Shown here in pieces: positions 16,334-25,671 of a stretch of 64,000 bases of DNA. The stretch lies in contig JAJCXM010000008.1 in assembly GCA_029263455.1 (NCBI GenBank), forward strand, positions 868,001 through 932,000, in the 5' to 3' direction. The translations under genes were made by a program, and so were the position numbers. Numbering within the stretch: the first letter of the stretch is position 1; every line of letters begins with the position of its first letter. The DNA comes from Holophagae bacterium. Its GTDB lineage: Bacteria > Acidobacteriota > Holophagae > Acanthopleuribacterales > Acanthopleuribacteraceae. Under the pieces are notes generated by a model. It was given only the letters and a program-made list of their open reading frames with translations. It was not told the DNA's origin and did not search any database.

Positions 16334-19297
16334 ATGAATCAGATAGCGCAGGGTGATCATATATCTCATTACCGCGTGATTCGCCAAATTGGGATTGGCG
16401 GCATGGGCGTGGTCTATCTGGCCGAAGATGAAAACCTTAAACGCCAAGTGGCATTGAAGTTCTTGCCTTTCTACATGACGCTTGATGAAGAAAGCAAAGC
16501 TCGTCTTAAGCGCGAAGCTCAAACGGCGGCCAGTCTTAATCACCCAAATATCGTAACCATTTTCGAGATTGGCGATTATCATGGTCGCGCCTTCATTGCC
16601 ATGGAATATGTAGAAGGTCAGTCGCTCAAAGATATGGTGGCAGATGGTGCGTTACCTGTTAATCGAGCGTTGGAGATTACGCTGCAAATCTGTGACGCGT
16701 TGGCGGCAGCTCATGAACAGGGTGTTGTGCATCGCGATATCAAACCTGACAATATTCTCTTTGACCGCTCAGGTCGGCCCAAGATTCTTGATTTTGGTCT
16801 GGCCAAATTTACTCAGATGTCGTTAACCCATAAAGATCAAGCTTTTGGAACGCCTGGGTATATCGCTCCAGAGCAGATTCATTGTGAGAATGTGGACCAT
16901 CGCGCCGATATTTTTTCAATGGGCGTCGTGCTATACGAAATGTTAACAGGCGGCCGACCCTTTGTTGCCGAAAAGAGCATGGGCGTTATTTATAAAATCT
17001 TGAATGATCAACCTGCTCCACTTTCGGACGCCATGGAAGAAGTGAATTCCGGTCTTCAGGAAGTGATCGACCTGGCGTTGGCTAAAAATCCAGATCAACG
17101 CTATGCCGATGTTAAGACCTTTATGCGCGACATAGTCCTGGCTCGTGGAGAAAACCAGACGGGATCTTTTTCGACAAGTTTCTTGTTCTCAGGTGTTATC
17201 AAGTCAAGGCGACGAAAAAGGCTTGCTTGGTGGGTGCTTGCTCTGATCATTTGTATAGCTGTTCTGACATGGCGCATTCGGTCTCAAACTGAACCAGAAT
17301 ATGTCGTGCCCACAGGGACTGGAACAGCCATCGCGGTTTTGCCGTTTACGATCAGGGCAGGGAGCGAATACACCTACTTAGCAGAAGGCATGGTTGACCT
17401 GATGAGTACCAAATTTGATGAGGTCACTGATATTCGCAGCATCGACCCAAAGGTTCTGTTGGGTTATTTGGCCAAGATTGATCCAGATGACGTGACCGAA
17501 GCCAAACGTCACGATATCGCTCGTCGCTTTGGTGCCAATTTTTATGTTTCCGGAAGTATCATCGAAATCGCGGGTACGCTGAATTTGGATATCTCGCTTT
17601 ATGATGTCAATCGACCAAACCCGGTAGCTCATTCCACCGCTCAAGGCCAATCAAACGAGCTTTTTACCATGATTGATAATGCGGCGGTGGATTTACTGGA
17701 AGGCATAGCGCCTGAGCCAGCACAACGAATGCGGCGCTTAGCAGCTATGACCACTCACTCCTTTGCCGCTTTGCGCGCCTACCTTGACGGCGAGAAAAGC
17801 TTTCGTGAAGGCCGCTTTGCCGATGCCATAGATGCAATGCAAAATGCTGTGCAAGAAGATCCCGAGTTTGCGTTGGCTTATTATCGGTTGAGCATGGCAG
17901 CCGAGTGGCTCGCATTGACCGGTTTGTCCAAACAGGCCGCTGAAAAAGCCGTGCAGCAAAGTGGTCGCCTTAACAAACACGATAAGATGCTGCTGGATGC
18001 GAGCTTGGCTTGGCGAAACGGCGATGTAGAAGGGGCTGAACATCTATATCGAGAGATACTTGATGTCTACGTGGACGATATTGAGGCCTGGTTCCAATTA
18101 GGTGAGGTTAGATTTCATTATGGCCCCATCCTAGGACAACCATTATCTGCGTCACGTGATCCTTTTGATCGCCTGATTGCCTTGGACCCAGACCATGTCC
18201 AGGCTTTATTGCATCTGATGCGCATTGAAATTCAGGTTGGAAACTTTGAGCAATTCGATGACTTGGCTGCAAAAGTCACCAAACTTCAACCCGATGGAGA
18301 ACGTGGCATCGAGGTTGAGGCTCTAGTAGCTTACGTGCATCAGGACGAACAAAAAATCTCCCAATTGTTAAAGAATCTGACCCAATCTAGCGACACGGCA
18401 TTGATGTTGACGACATGGAACATAGGCGCCTTCGCACCTAACCCGTTTGACTCATTTCATGTGGCCGAATTGATGACGCAGAGTCATCGATCGGCCGATA
18501 CGCGAGCTTTGGGATTCCAATGCTTGTCCTATTTGAGCATGGCGCGCGGGCAATGGGGAGAAGCACATGCTTATTTGGAGCAGGCCGCCTTAATCGACCC
18601 TAGGGCCGCTTTAGAACTTAAACTGCTCTATTACTCCATGCCTTATATCGATGTCAAAGCCAGTGTATTTGACAGTTTGTCGAAAGAACTGGCCGAGGCC
18701 GCCGATGCCGTAGAGATTGATTCTCAGAATATCTTTCTGACCGTGCACAACCAGTTCCACGATCAAATCGAAGTGTACCTGTCAGGCATTATGTCTGCGC
18801 GATCAGGCAAACTGAATCTGGCGCGAAAGTTCGCGGAAGGGATGCCCGACAGCTCAGATTTTAACGTCAAAATGGCTTCATCGGACATGGTCGTCGGCAT
18901 TCACATGGCGGAAGCGATGTCAAAAGGAGACTCTTTGCTGGCTTACCAATTAGCTCAAGATCTCAATTTACAAGGCTGGTATGGCGGATTTAGCACCTCA
19001 CCCTTTTTCTCGCGCCCCATGGAACGCTATCTCCATGGTGTCGCCGCCGCCAAAATAGGTGATCTGGAGACGGCCGAAAAACGACTATCGTCGTTTGTGA
19101 ACTATTCGATCCATGACCTTATTTTTGTCGCCCCTTCTCACTATCAACGTGGGTTGATGTACGAAAATGTCAATCCACCGCGCGCGATTGAGCACTTTAC
19201 GGCATTCTTAGCGATGTGGGAACATGCAGACTCTAGATTTGACGCCATGAAAGCGGATGCCGAAAGCCGTTTAGATTTACTTGGGTCTAGTATGTGA
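16334..19297 (+). CDS. Transmembrane Ser/Thr protein kinase with TPR region
   Basis: 987 residues. Residues 12-275 are a complete PknB-like kinase: glycine loop IGIGGMGVVYLAED, ALK lysine, catalytic HRDIKPDN, DFG and APEQ. A single membrane helix at about 297-314 (AWWVLALIICIAVLTW) puts the rest outside the cytoplasm. The outer part begins with a TolB/FlgO-like beta segment (GTAIAVLPFTIRAG, YLAEGMVDLMSTKF, RFGANFYVSGSI). From about residue 450, helical TPR repeats occupy most of the remaining sequence. This architecture is common in Acidobacteriota. The periplasmic region probably senses an envelope ligand or partner. The gene is monocistronic; its 3' end is five bases from the convergent fadR stop. 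Confidence 0.92.
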   Translation: MNQIAQGDHISHYRVIRQIGIGGMGVVYLAEDENLKRQVALKFLPFYMTLDEESKARLKREAQTAASLNHPNIVTIFEIGDYHGRAFIAMEYVEGQSLKDMVADGALPVNRALEITLQICDALAAAHEQGVVHRDIKPDNILFDRSGRPKILDFGLAKFTQMSLTHKDQAFGTPGYIAPEQIHCENVDHRADIFSMGVVLYEMLTGGRPFVAEKSMGVIYKILNDQPAPLSDAMEEVNSGLQEVIDLALAKNPDQRYADVKTFMRDIVLARGENQTGSFSTSFLFSGVIKSRRRKRLAWWVLALIICIAVLTWRIRSQTEPEYVVPTGTGTAIAVLPFTIRAGSEYTYLAEGMVDLMSTKFDEVTDIRSIDPKVLLGYLAKIDPDDVTEAKRHDIARRFGANFYVSGSIIEIAGTLNLDISLYDVNRPNPVAHSTAQGQSNELFTMIDNAAVDLLEGIAPEPAQRMRRLAAMTTHSFAALRAYLDGEKSFREGRFADAIDAMQNAVQEDPEFALAYYRLSMAAEWLALTGLSKQAAEKAVQQSGRLNKHDKMLLDASLAWRNGDVEGAEHLYREILDVYVDDIEAWFQLGEVRFHYGPILGQPLSASRDPFDRLIALDPDHVQALLHLMRIEIQVGNFEQFDDLAAKVTKLQPDGERGIEVEALVAYVHQDEQKISQLLKNLTQSSDTALMLTTWNIGAFAPNPFDSFHVAELMTQSHRSADTRALGFQCLSYLSMARGQWGEAHAYLEQAALIDPRAALELKLLYYSMPYIDVKASVFDSLSKELAEAADAVEIDSQNIFLTVHNQFHDQIEVYLSGIMSARSGKLNLARKFAEGMPDSSDFNVKMASSDMVVGIHMAEAMSKGDSLLAYQLAQDLNLQGWYGGFSTSPFFSRPMERYLHGVAAAKIGDLETAEKRLSSFVNYSIHDLIFVAPSHYQRGLMYENVNPPRAIEHFTAFLAMWEHADSRFDAMKADAESRLDLLGSSM

Positions 19298-19302
19298 CCG
19301 GG

Positions 19303-19917
19303 TTAGGCACCTAATCCATGAAAGAGGATATGCATGGTGGGTTGAGCCATGTCCTTGAGCGCATAGTCTTTTTTGCGTAACACCCAATTGGTGGCCATCT
19401 CGTCTAGTGCACCAAAGACAACTTTGACAGCTGTCCAGGCATCCAGGTCGGCCCGGATCTGCCCTGCTTTTTGGGCATCTTCAATAGTCGATTCGATGAT
19501 CTGAAAATAATCGCGTAGTTTCGTTTGTGAAAACTGCTTCATGGTGTGGATGCTATGGCGTAACTCGATCTGGAATACGGCCGCCAAATCTTCGTTAGAC
19601 CCCAAGCTGGTCAAATGTAGATCGACAATCGACTTGAGTTTATCAAGCGGAGTTGGCATATTGGCAATCACTTCCAGGCCCTGCGCAATAAAGCGATCCA
19701 TTGTCTCTTCAAAAATGGTAATCAATAAGTCATCTTTATTCTGGAAGTACAGATAAATCGTACCGTCAGCGACTTGTGCTTCCGCAGCTACTTCAGCAAC
19801 GGTTGTCCCTTGGAAACCGTTCTTGGCGATGACTTTTATAGCGGCATCCAGAATGCGCTGGCGTTTCTCGATCTTCTTGCGTTCACGGTTACTGACTTTG
19901 GTTGGACTGTTACTCAT
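19303..19917 (-). CDS. fadR: TetR-family repressor, FadR-like
   Basis: 204 residues. The N-terminal helix-turn-helix contains RQRILDAAIKVIAKNGFQGT and VAEVAAEAQVADGTIYLYFQ, which closely resembles the Bacillus FadR/YsiA repressor of beta-oxidation (ADGTIYLYFKNKEDIL-type continuation). The C-terminal ligand domain would bind long-chain acyl-CoA and release DNA. It is divergent from fadN, and a perfect palindrome (20084-20097) lies in the intervening promoter, overlapping the likely transcription start. The start at 19917 begins MSNSPTKVSNRERKK. The symbol is assigned by resemblance and context; DNA binding and effector have not been shown for this protein. Confidence 0.82.
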   Translation of the reverse strand: MSNSPTKVSNRERKKIEKRQRILDAAIKVIAKNGFQGTTVAEVAAEAQVADGTIYLYFQNKDDLLITIFEETMDRFIAQGLEVIANMPTPLDKLKSIVDLHLTSLGSNEDLAAVFQIELRHSIHTMKQFSQTKLRDYFQIIESTIEDAQKAGQIRADLDAWTAVKVVFGALDEMATNWVLRKKDYALKDMAQPTMHILFHGLGA

Positions 19918-20049
19918 AGATCCCCCGATTTACCGGCCATGATGCCTTATTATGGCCAAGTTTGTAAACCTATTGTCGATTTCGGACTCGGTAGCTTTTC
20001 TCGATTAGCTAGGCAAAATTACGCGGTCGCTAGCGCCCGAAATCCAATC

Positions 20050-20078
20050 TTGACAAGATGCGTCATAACGTGCAAAAT
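20050..20078 (+). promoter_or_regulatory. Promoter of the fad operon
   Basis: TTGACA (20050-20055) is a consensus -35 box. CAAAAT (20073-20078) follows after 17 bases and matches the -10 consensus at four of six positions. The predicted transcript would start at about 20084-20086, inside the palindrome described next. Confidence 0.55.
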
Positions 20079-20083
20079 AAAAA

Positions 20084-20097
20084 TGAATGACCATTCA
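20084..20097. promoter_or_regulatory. FadR-type operator TGAATGACCATTCA
   Basis: TGAATG-AC-CATTCA is a 14-base sequence with perfect 6-base arms (outer TGAATG and CATTCA). It sits between the fad promoter and the fadN start. TGAATGA/TCATTCA half-sites are the known target type of Bacillus FadR, although the spacing there is longer. Occupancy would block initiation. The frame that starts at an ATG inside this element (20087) is therefore unlikely to be the true start of fadN. Confidence 0.65.
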
Positions 20098-20113
20098 ATT
20101 TTGTGGGGGTGTT

Positions 20114-22471
20114 ATGTCGCGAGAGATCCGAAGGGCTGGTGTTCTTGGGGCTGGAGTTATGGGATCTGCGATTGCGGCCCATCTCGTGAATGCCGGGATC
20201 GACGTTGTTTTACTCGATCTCGAAATCGAGAAAGGTGGCCGGACACTTAACCTAGCCGCTGAGTCAGTGAAATTAATGGCCAAATCGAAGCCTTCTCCGA
20301 TTTTTGTTGGTGATTGGCTTAAGCGTATTAAAACAGGATGTTTTGAGCGTGATTTGGCTGAACTGAAGAACTGTGATTGGGTAATTGAAGTAGTCAAAGA
20401 AGACTTGACCGTGAAGCAAGCTCTATTCGAAAAAGTGGTACCCCATTTAAGGGCCGACGCCATCTTGACTTCAAATACTTCAGGTATTCCAATCCATCAA
20501 TTAAGTGCGGCACTGCCCGAAAGCCTGCAGACTCGTTTTTGTGGCACGCATTTTTTTAACCCACCGCGTTATATGAAACTGCTGGAAATTATTCCGGGAC
20601 CCAAAACAGATTCGGGTTTAGTGGACTTCTTTGTCGAGTTTGGCGAGTCGTGCTTAGGTAAGGGTGTCGTCATCGCGAAGGATTGTCCTAACTTCATAGC
20701 CAACCGTATCGGTGTGCTCGCCATGATGGGCGTGATGCGCGCCATGATTGACGGAGAATACAGCATTGAAGAAGTGGACAAGCTGATGGGCCCACTGAGT
20801 GGCCGCCCAAAGAGTGCTGTATTCAAAACAGCAGATATTGTGGGTCTTGATACCTTCGCTCATGTAGCTGATAACTTGTATGAAGCGGCAACCGACGACG
20901 AGATGCGTGAACATTTTGTTTTACCGCACGCCATTCGAGCCATGATCGATAAAGGCATCTTGGGAAGGAAAACGGGTGCCGGTTTCTACAATAAGGTTAA
21001 GAACGATATTCAAACTATTGATCTAGAAACGTTAACTTATCGCGAACGTCAAAGGGCAAATTTCCCAAGTGTGGAAATTCTTAAGAACGTGGACGATTTG
21101 GGTGAACGATTACGGAAGTTGGTCGCGATGGACGATCGTGCCGGAAACTTTGTCTGGCAAGCGATGTCAACAGTGATGGTTTACGCCGTCAATCGACTAG
21201 GTGAAGTTTCCGATGACATTGTCAACGTGGATCGCGCCATGCGTTGGGGTTTCAGTTGGGAGTTAGGACCCTTTGAAACCTGGGATGTACTTGGCGTGCA
21301 GCATGTTGCGGATCGCCTTGTCGCGGAAGGGAGAGCCGTCCCCGAACTCATCAATAAGATGCTGGCAAAGGGCTGTGACGTTTTTTACAAACGCGAGAAT
21401 GGCCAGCCAAAATTCCTAAATATTGACAATCTTACCTACGAAGAAATACCCGGGCGTCCAAATGTGATCATCCTCTCTGACTACAAACAAAGTGCCAACA
21501 GAGTAGTGAAAACTACGCCAGGCGCAAGTTTGGTCGATTTGGGTGATGGCGTGGCCTGCTTGGAGTTTCACTCGAAGATGAACGCAATTGGGTCAGACAC
21601 GATCGCCATGACCCAATACGCTGTGAAAACAGTGGAGTCCCAATTCGATGCCTTAGTTATAGCCAACCAGGGCGGCAACTTCTCGGCAGGCGCAAACTTA
21701 ATGTTGCTGTTGATGGAAGCTCAGGAAGGCAATTTCGAAGATATTAATCTCATGATTGCCGCCTTCCAGAAGGCGACATCCTCAATACGGTACTGCAAAA
21801 AACCGGTAGTGGTGGCTCCCTTTGGACTGACTCTGGGCGGTGGTTGTGAATATTCCCTACATGCAGACGGAGTAGAAGCAGCGGCTGAAACTTACATGGG
21901 TCTGGTGGAAGTTGGTGTAGGCTTAATCCCGGCAGGCGGCGGAACCAAAGAGATGTTGTTACGCCATGTGGGCGGGGCAGCCAAACGTGGCGAGAAAGAC
22001 TTGTTAACGCCATTGAGACGCCTGTTTGAAACCGTTGGCATGGGCAAAGTAGCTACATCGGCCGCCGAAGCGCGCGAGTTCGGTTTTATGCGTGACCAAG
22101 ATGGGGTCACGATGAACTTAGATGCTTTGCTTTTGGCCGCCAAGAGTAGGGCGCGAGCATTGGCCGACATGGGCTACACACCGCCGCCAGTGCCTAACGA
22201 TATCCCAGTCTTGGGTGAACCTGCCTTTGCTGCCCTAAAGCTTGGGCTGTATATGATGCGACAAGGCGGCTACATCAGCGAACATGATCAAACCATAGGC
22301 ACCCACTTAGCTCGTATCCTAACGGGCGGTGCGTTGACCCCAGGCACCACGATGACGGAGCAACACGTGCTTGATCTCGAACGTGAGGCCTTTTTGCGAT
22401 TGTGTGGGGAACGGAAATCATTGGAAAGAATTCAACATATGCTGACAAAAGGCAAACCACTTAGAAACTAG
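20114..22471 (+). CDS. fadN: 3-hydroxyacyl-CoA dehydrogenase/enoyl-CoA hydratase
   Basis: 785 residues, performing two steps of beta-oxidation. The start is ATG at 20114, after GGGGGTGTT, rather than the ATG at 20087, which lies in the operator. The dehydrogenase comes first (Rossmann [18 protein letters not shown], then [20 protein letters not shown]), and the hydratase comes last ([34 protein letters not shown] with the conserved catalytic Glu region). This order, and the length, match Bacillus FadN and differ from E. coli FadB, where the hydratase is N-terminal. It precedes fadA by eight bases. The Rossmann fold and the NAD-type acidic residue (LLDLE) support use of NAD. Confidence 0.93.
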   Translation: MSREIRRAGVLGAGVMGSAIAAHLVNAGIDVVLLDLEIEKGGRTLNLAAESVKLMAKSKPSPIFVGDWLKRIKTGCFERDLAELKNCDWVIEVVKEDLTVKQALFEKVVPHLRADAILTSNTSGIPIHQLSAALPESLQTRFCGTHFFNPPRYMKLLEIIPGPKTDSGLVDFFVEFGESCLGKGVVIAKDCPNFIANRIGVLAMMGVMRAMIDGEYSIEEVDKLMGPLSGRPKSAVFKTADIVGLDTFAHVADNLYEAATDDEMREHFVLPHAIRAMIDKGILGRKTGAGFYNKVKNDIQTIDLETLTYRERQRANFPSVEILKNVDDLGERLRKLVAMDDRAGNFVWQAMSTVMVYAVNRLGEVSDDIVNVDRAMRWGFSWELGPFETWDVLGVQHVADRLVAEGRAVPELINKMLAKGCDVFYKRENGQPKFLNIDNLTYEEIPGRPNVIILSDYKQSANRVVKTTPGASLVDLGDGVACLEFHSKMNAIGSDTIAMTQYAVKTVESQFDALVIANQGGNFSAGANLMLLLMEAQEGNFEDINLMIAAFQKATSSIRYCKKPVVVAPFGLTLGGGCEYSLHADGVEAAAETYMGLVEVGVGLIPAGGGTKEMLLRHVGGAAKRGEKDLLTPLRRLFETVGMGKVATSAAEAREFGFMRDQDGVTMNLDALLLAAKSRARALADMGYTPPPVPNDIPVLGEPAFAALKLGLYMMRQGGYISEHDQTIGTHLARILTGGALTPGTTMTEQHVLDLEREAFLRLCGERKSLERIQHMLTKGKPLRN

Positions 22472-22479
22472 GAGCTCCC

Positions 22480-23658
22480 ATGAGTGACGCATTTATCGTG
22501 TCCGCTGTTAGGACACCAGTAGGAAAAGCCTTTAAAGGCAGCTTTGTTCAGACAAGGCCAGATGACTTGGCTGCGGTTGCCATGCGTGAAGCCATCCAGC
22601 GCGTTTCAGGCTTGGACGAGGCTGAAATTGACGACATTATCTTAGGCTGCGCGATGCCCGAAGGCGAGCAAGGCATGAATGTCGCCCGCATCGCACAGCT
22701 ACGTGCAGGCATCCCTGAAACCGTACCCGCCTTAACGATCAATCGTTTCTGCTCTTCGGGTTTACAGGCGATTGCTTTTGCGGCCGATCGCATTAAGAGC
22801 GGTGGTGCCGACGTTATCTTGGCCGGCGGCGCCGAAACGATGTCAATGATTCCCATGGGCGGGAACAAAATTGCGCCCAATCCTTACCTTGTCGACAATT
22901 ACCCAGAGGTCTATATCAACATGGGTTTGACGGCTGAAAACGTGGCAGATCGCTACCAGGTGTCCAGGGAAGATCAAGATAGGTTTTCTCTCTCTAGCCA
23001 TGAAAAAGCGGTTAAAGCGATACAGGACGGTAAGTTTGACGACGAAACGGTAGCCGTAACGGTAAAACATACTGTCGCCGATAAGGGCTATAAAACCACC
23101 AGTAAAGAATGGCAAGTCATAGTGGACGAAGGTCCGCGCTCCGATACGGGCTATGAAAGCCTAGCCAAACTGCGACCTGCCTTCAAAATGAACGGCAGCG
23201 TGACAGCTGGTAATAGCTCACAAATGTCGGACGGCGCAGCAGCTTCTATTGTGATGTCGGAACGCAAAGCAAAAGAATTGGGTGTTGAGCCGATGGCGAG
23301 ATTTGTGGGCTTCGCACTTGCCGGGGTCAGACCAGAAGTGATGGGTATTGGTCCAGCCTTGGCCGTTCCCAAGCTACTTAAACAAACGGGCGTTAAATTG
23401 AGTGAGATTGGACTATTTGAACTCAATGAGGCCTTTGCTGCCCAGTCTCTGATGGTCATCAGGGAGTTGGATCTGGATCCGCAACGAGTCAATGTGAATG
23501 GCGGTGCCATTGCGCTTGGACACCCGCTTGGTTGTACAGGAGCCAAGCTCACCGCTACCTTGCTTTATGAAATGAAACGGCGTAACGAACGTTACGGCAT
23601 CGTCACCATGTGTATCGGCGGAGGCATGGGTGCCGCCGGACTTTTTGAATTAATTTAA
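22480..23658 (+). CDS. fadA: Acetyl-CoA acyltransferase (3-ketoacyl-CoA thiolase)
   Basis: 392 residues, cleaving 3-ketoacyl-CoA with CoA to give acetyl-CoA and a shortened acyl-CoA. The nucleophile is C91 in [14 protein letters not shown]348 lies in [14 protein letters not shown], and C378 in [13 protein letters not shown] is the acid/base Cys. The ribosome site GGAG lies just before ATG 22480. It is the middle gene of fadN-fadA-fadE, with eight bases to fadN and 13 to fadE. It resembles the Bacillus FadA degradative thiolase rather than biosynthetic acetyl-CoA acetyltransferase because of this context. Confidence 0.94.
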   Translation: MSDAFIVSAVRTPVGKAFKGSFVQTRPDDLAAVAMREAIQRVSGLDEAEIDDIILGCAMPEGEQGMNVARIAQLRAGIPETVPALTINRFCSSGLQAIAFAADRIKSGGADVILAGGAETMSMIPMGGNKIAPNPYLVDNYPEVYINMGLTAENVADRYQVSREDQDRFSLSSHEKAVKAIQDGKFDDETVAVTVKHTVADKGYKTTSKEWQVIVDEGPRSDTGYESLAKLRPAFKMNGSVTAGNSSQMSDGAAASIVMSERKAKELGVEPMARFVGFALAGVRPEVMGIGPALAVPKLLKQTGVKLSEIGLFELNEAFAAQSLMVIRELDLDPQRVNVNGGAIALGHPLGCTGAKLTATLLYEMKRRNERYGIVTMCIGGGMGAAGLFELI

Positions 23659-23671
23659 TGGGAGGCTTCTG

Positions 23672-25468
23672 ATGATGACAGAACAAAAGAGTAAAGAGTT
23701 CGTGGCAGGTGGAAGCTTCTTAACCAGCAAACACGCGCTTAAAGATGTATTTACACCTGAAGATTTTACCGACGAGCAGAGGATGATGGCGGAGTCTGTT
23801 GAACAGTTTGTGGATGGCCAAATCATGCCGCATATTGAGCAACTCGAAAAAACCGACATCGACCTCATTGTGAAAATGCTGAAGGATGCAGGCAAACTTG
23901 GACTACTTTCAGCCGAAGTACCTGAGGCCTACGGAGGCATGGAGCTTTCCAAGGCTGTCACGTGCCTAATGGCAGAGAAGTTCTCAAAAACCGGTGGTTT
24001 GGTAGTCAGCTTGGGTGGGCATACCGGAATCGGAACCATGCCCATTACTTATTTTGGGACGGAAGAACAAAAATCCAAATATCTGACCAAGCTGGCGACC
24101 GGTGAATTGTTATCTGCCTACGCGCTTACCGAAACCACCTCAGGATCAGATGCGCTAAGCGCCAGGACGAAGGCAGTCCTAACCGACGATGGTAAACATT
24201 ATGTGTTAAACGGCACCAAGATGTGGATTACCAATGCTGGATTTGCCGATATATTTATCGTTTTCGCCAAGATCGACGGGACCGAATTCAGCGCGTTCAT
24301 CGTCGAGCGTGGTTACCCTGGCGTGAGTGTCGGTGCTGAAGAACGTAAGCTAGGGATCAAGTCGTCTTCAACGCGGATGCTGATTTTGGAAGACGTGAAA
24401 GTACCGGTCGAAAACCTTTTGGGTCAAAAAGGGAAAGGCCATAAGATCGCGTTTAATATTCTCAATATCGGCCGTTTCAAACTAGGCGCTGGAACCGTAG
24501 GTGGTGCCAAGGAAACGATAAAGATTGCGATCGACTACGCGAAACAACGCAAAGCCTTCGGCAAATCTATTTCCGAATTTGGCATGATGCAACATAAGTT
24601 TGCGGAAATGTCGATTCGCACCTTTGCGGCCGAATCCATGCTGTACCGCACTGCCGGTGTCATTGACCGCATCCTTGAGGGCGTGAAGTTCAGTGATAAG
24701 GGTGGCGAGAAACAAATACTCAAAGGCATCGAGGAATACGCTATCGAATGTGCCATGGTCAAAGTCTACTGTTCAGAAGTCCTAGATTACGTGGCCGACG
24801 AAGCAGTGCAGATTTTTGGTGGTTACGGCTATTCGCAAGAATACCCAGTGGAACGGATCTATCGAGATAGTCGTATCAACCGCATCTTCGAAGGCACCAA
24901 CGAAATTAACCGCATGCTGATGATCGACATGCTTATTAAGCGAGCCATGCGTGGTCATATCCCTTTGTTGGAACAAGCACAAGGACTGATGACCGAGCTA
25001 ATGGGTCCGCCTTCCTTTGATTTCGATGAGGACTTTGAGGTCTTAAGTCAAGAAACCAAAATGGTCGCTAACGCGAAGAAGGTCTTCATGTTTGTGGCTG
25101 GCGCGGGCTTTCAGAAGTATTTGGACCAGTTGGGCGAGCAACAAGAGCTATTGGGATTAGCTGCTGACGTATTGATTGAAACCTTCACCATGGAGAGCAT
25201 GCTGATGCGTACAAAGAAGGCGATCGAACGCGACGGTCAGGAAAATCTGAGTGACATGATCGCCGCAACTCAAGTCTATTGCCATGACGGCATGGAACGT
25301 ATTCAAACATGGTCAAAAACGGCTCTGGCTGCCATCGAAGAAGGTGATACTTTGATGACTATGTTGGCTGCCGTGCGTCGACTTTTGAAGCACCCTCCCA
25401 TCAATACCGTGCACTTGCGACGTCAGATTGCAAAGAAAGTGATTGACAATGGAGGCTATATCTATTAA
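23672..25468 (+). CDS. fadE: Acyl-CoA dehydrogenase, FadE type
   Basis: 598 residues, close to the Bacillus FadE length. It forms trans-2-enoyl-CoA with FAD as cofactor. Motifs are AYALTETTSGSDALSA and MWITNAGFADIF in the beta domain, and RIFEGTNEINRMLMI, with E407 in the position of the catalytic base, in the C-terminal domain. A long C-terminal helical extension (from about 420) distinguishes this branch from short-chain enzymes. It is the last gene of the fad operon. GGGAGG lies seven bases before the ATG at 23672. An electron-transfer flavoprotein partner is not in this window. Confidence 0.93.
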   Translation: MMTEQKSKEFVAGGSFLTSKHALKDVFTPEDFTDEQRMMAESVEQFVDGQIMPHIEQLEKTDIDLIVKMLKDAGKLGLLSAEVPEAYGGMELSKAVTCLMAEKFSKTGGLVVSLGGHTGIGTMPITYFGTEEQKSKYLTKLATGELLSAYALTETTSGSDALSARTKAVLTDDGKHYVLNGTKMWITNAGFADIFIVFAKIDGTEFSAFIVERGYPGVSVGAEERKLGIKSSSTRMLILEDVKVPVENLLGQKGKGHKIAFNILNIGRFKLGAGTVGGAKETIKIAIDYAKQRKAFGKSISEFGMMQHKFAEMSIRTFAAESMLYRTAGVIDRILEGVKFSDKGGEKQILKGIEEYAIECAMVKVYCSEVLDYVADEAVQIFGGYGYSQEYPVERIYRDSRINRIFEGTNEINRMLMIDMLIKRAMRGHIPLLEQAQGLMTELMGPPSFDFDEDFEVLSQETKMVANAKKVFMFVAGAGFQKYLDQLGEQQELLGLAADVLIETFTMESMLMRTKKAIERDGQENLSDMIAATQVYCHDGMERIQTWSKTALAAIEEGDTLMTMLAAVRRLLKHPPINTVHLRRQIAKKVIDNGGYIY

Positions 25469-25488
25469 ATATAGCGACTTGATTTGAT

Positions 25489-25506
25489 TGAATGACGCCT
25501 CATTTT
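25489..25506. promoter_or_regulatory. FadR-box-like sequence after fadE
   Basis: TGAATGA-CGCC-TCATTTT has the TGAATGA-N4-TCATTCA layout of the Bacillus FadR target with two mismatches in the second half. It lies downstream of fadE in the convergent region and has no obvious promoter role for a nearby gene, so it may be chance. Confidence 0.2.
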
Positions 25507-25523
25507 TTTGCGTCTTCACGAAT

Positions 25524-25588
25524 AAAGGCCGCTTCGGTTGGAGTTTCGCTGCCCCAGTGCCGATTCTTTTCCATACCGAGCGGCCTTT
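25524..25588. terminator. Bulged inverted repeat, probable bidirectional terminator
   Basis: AAAGGCCGCTTCGGT (25524-25538) pairs with ACCGAGCGGCCTTT (25575-25588), leaving one bulged T. The 14-base-pair stem encloses a 36-base loop. T-rich sequence follows on the plus strand. It lies between the convergent fadE and GGDEF genes, where a shared terminator is expected. The long loop is unusual for an ordinary terminator. Confidence 0.5.
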
Positions 25589-25671
25589 CTCCTTTCATCG
25601 CTCGATGCGTAATCGTGCGAATGTATATGTTGACCAACTTATGCATCGTTCTCGGGCTTAAGAATTTGATT

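Noticed and set aside
20087-20113. Upstream ATG of the fadN frame
   Set aside because: It falls inside the operator palindrome and has no ribosome site; the ATG at 20114 begins the conserved dehydrogenase domain.
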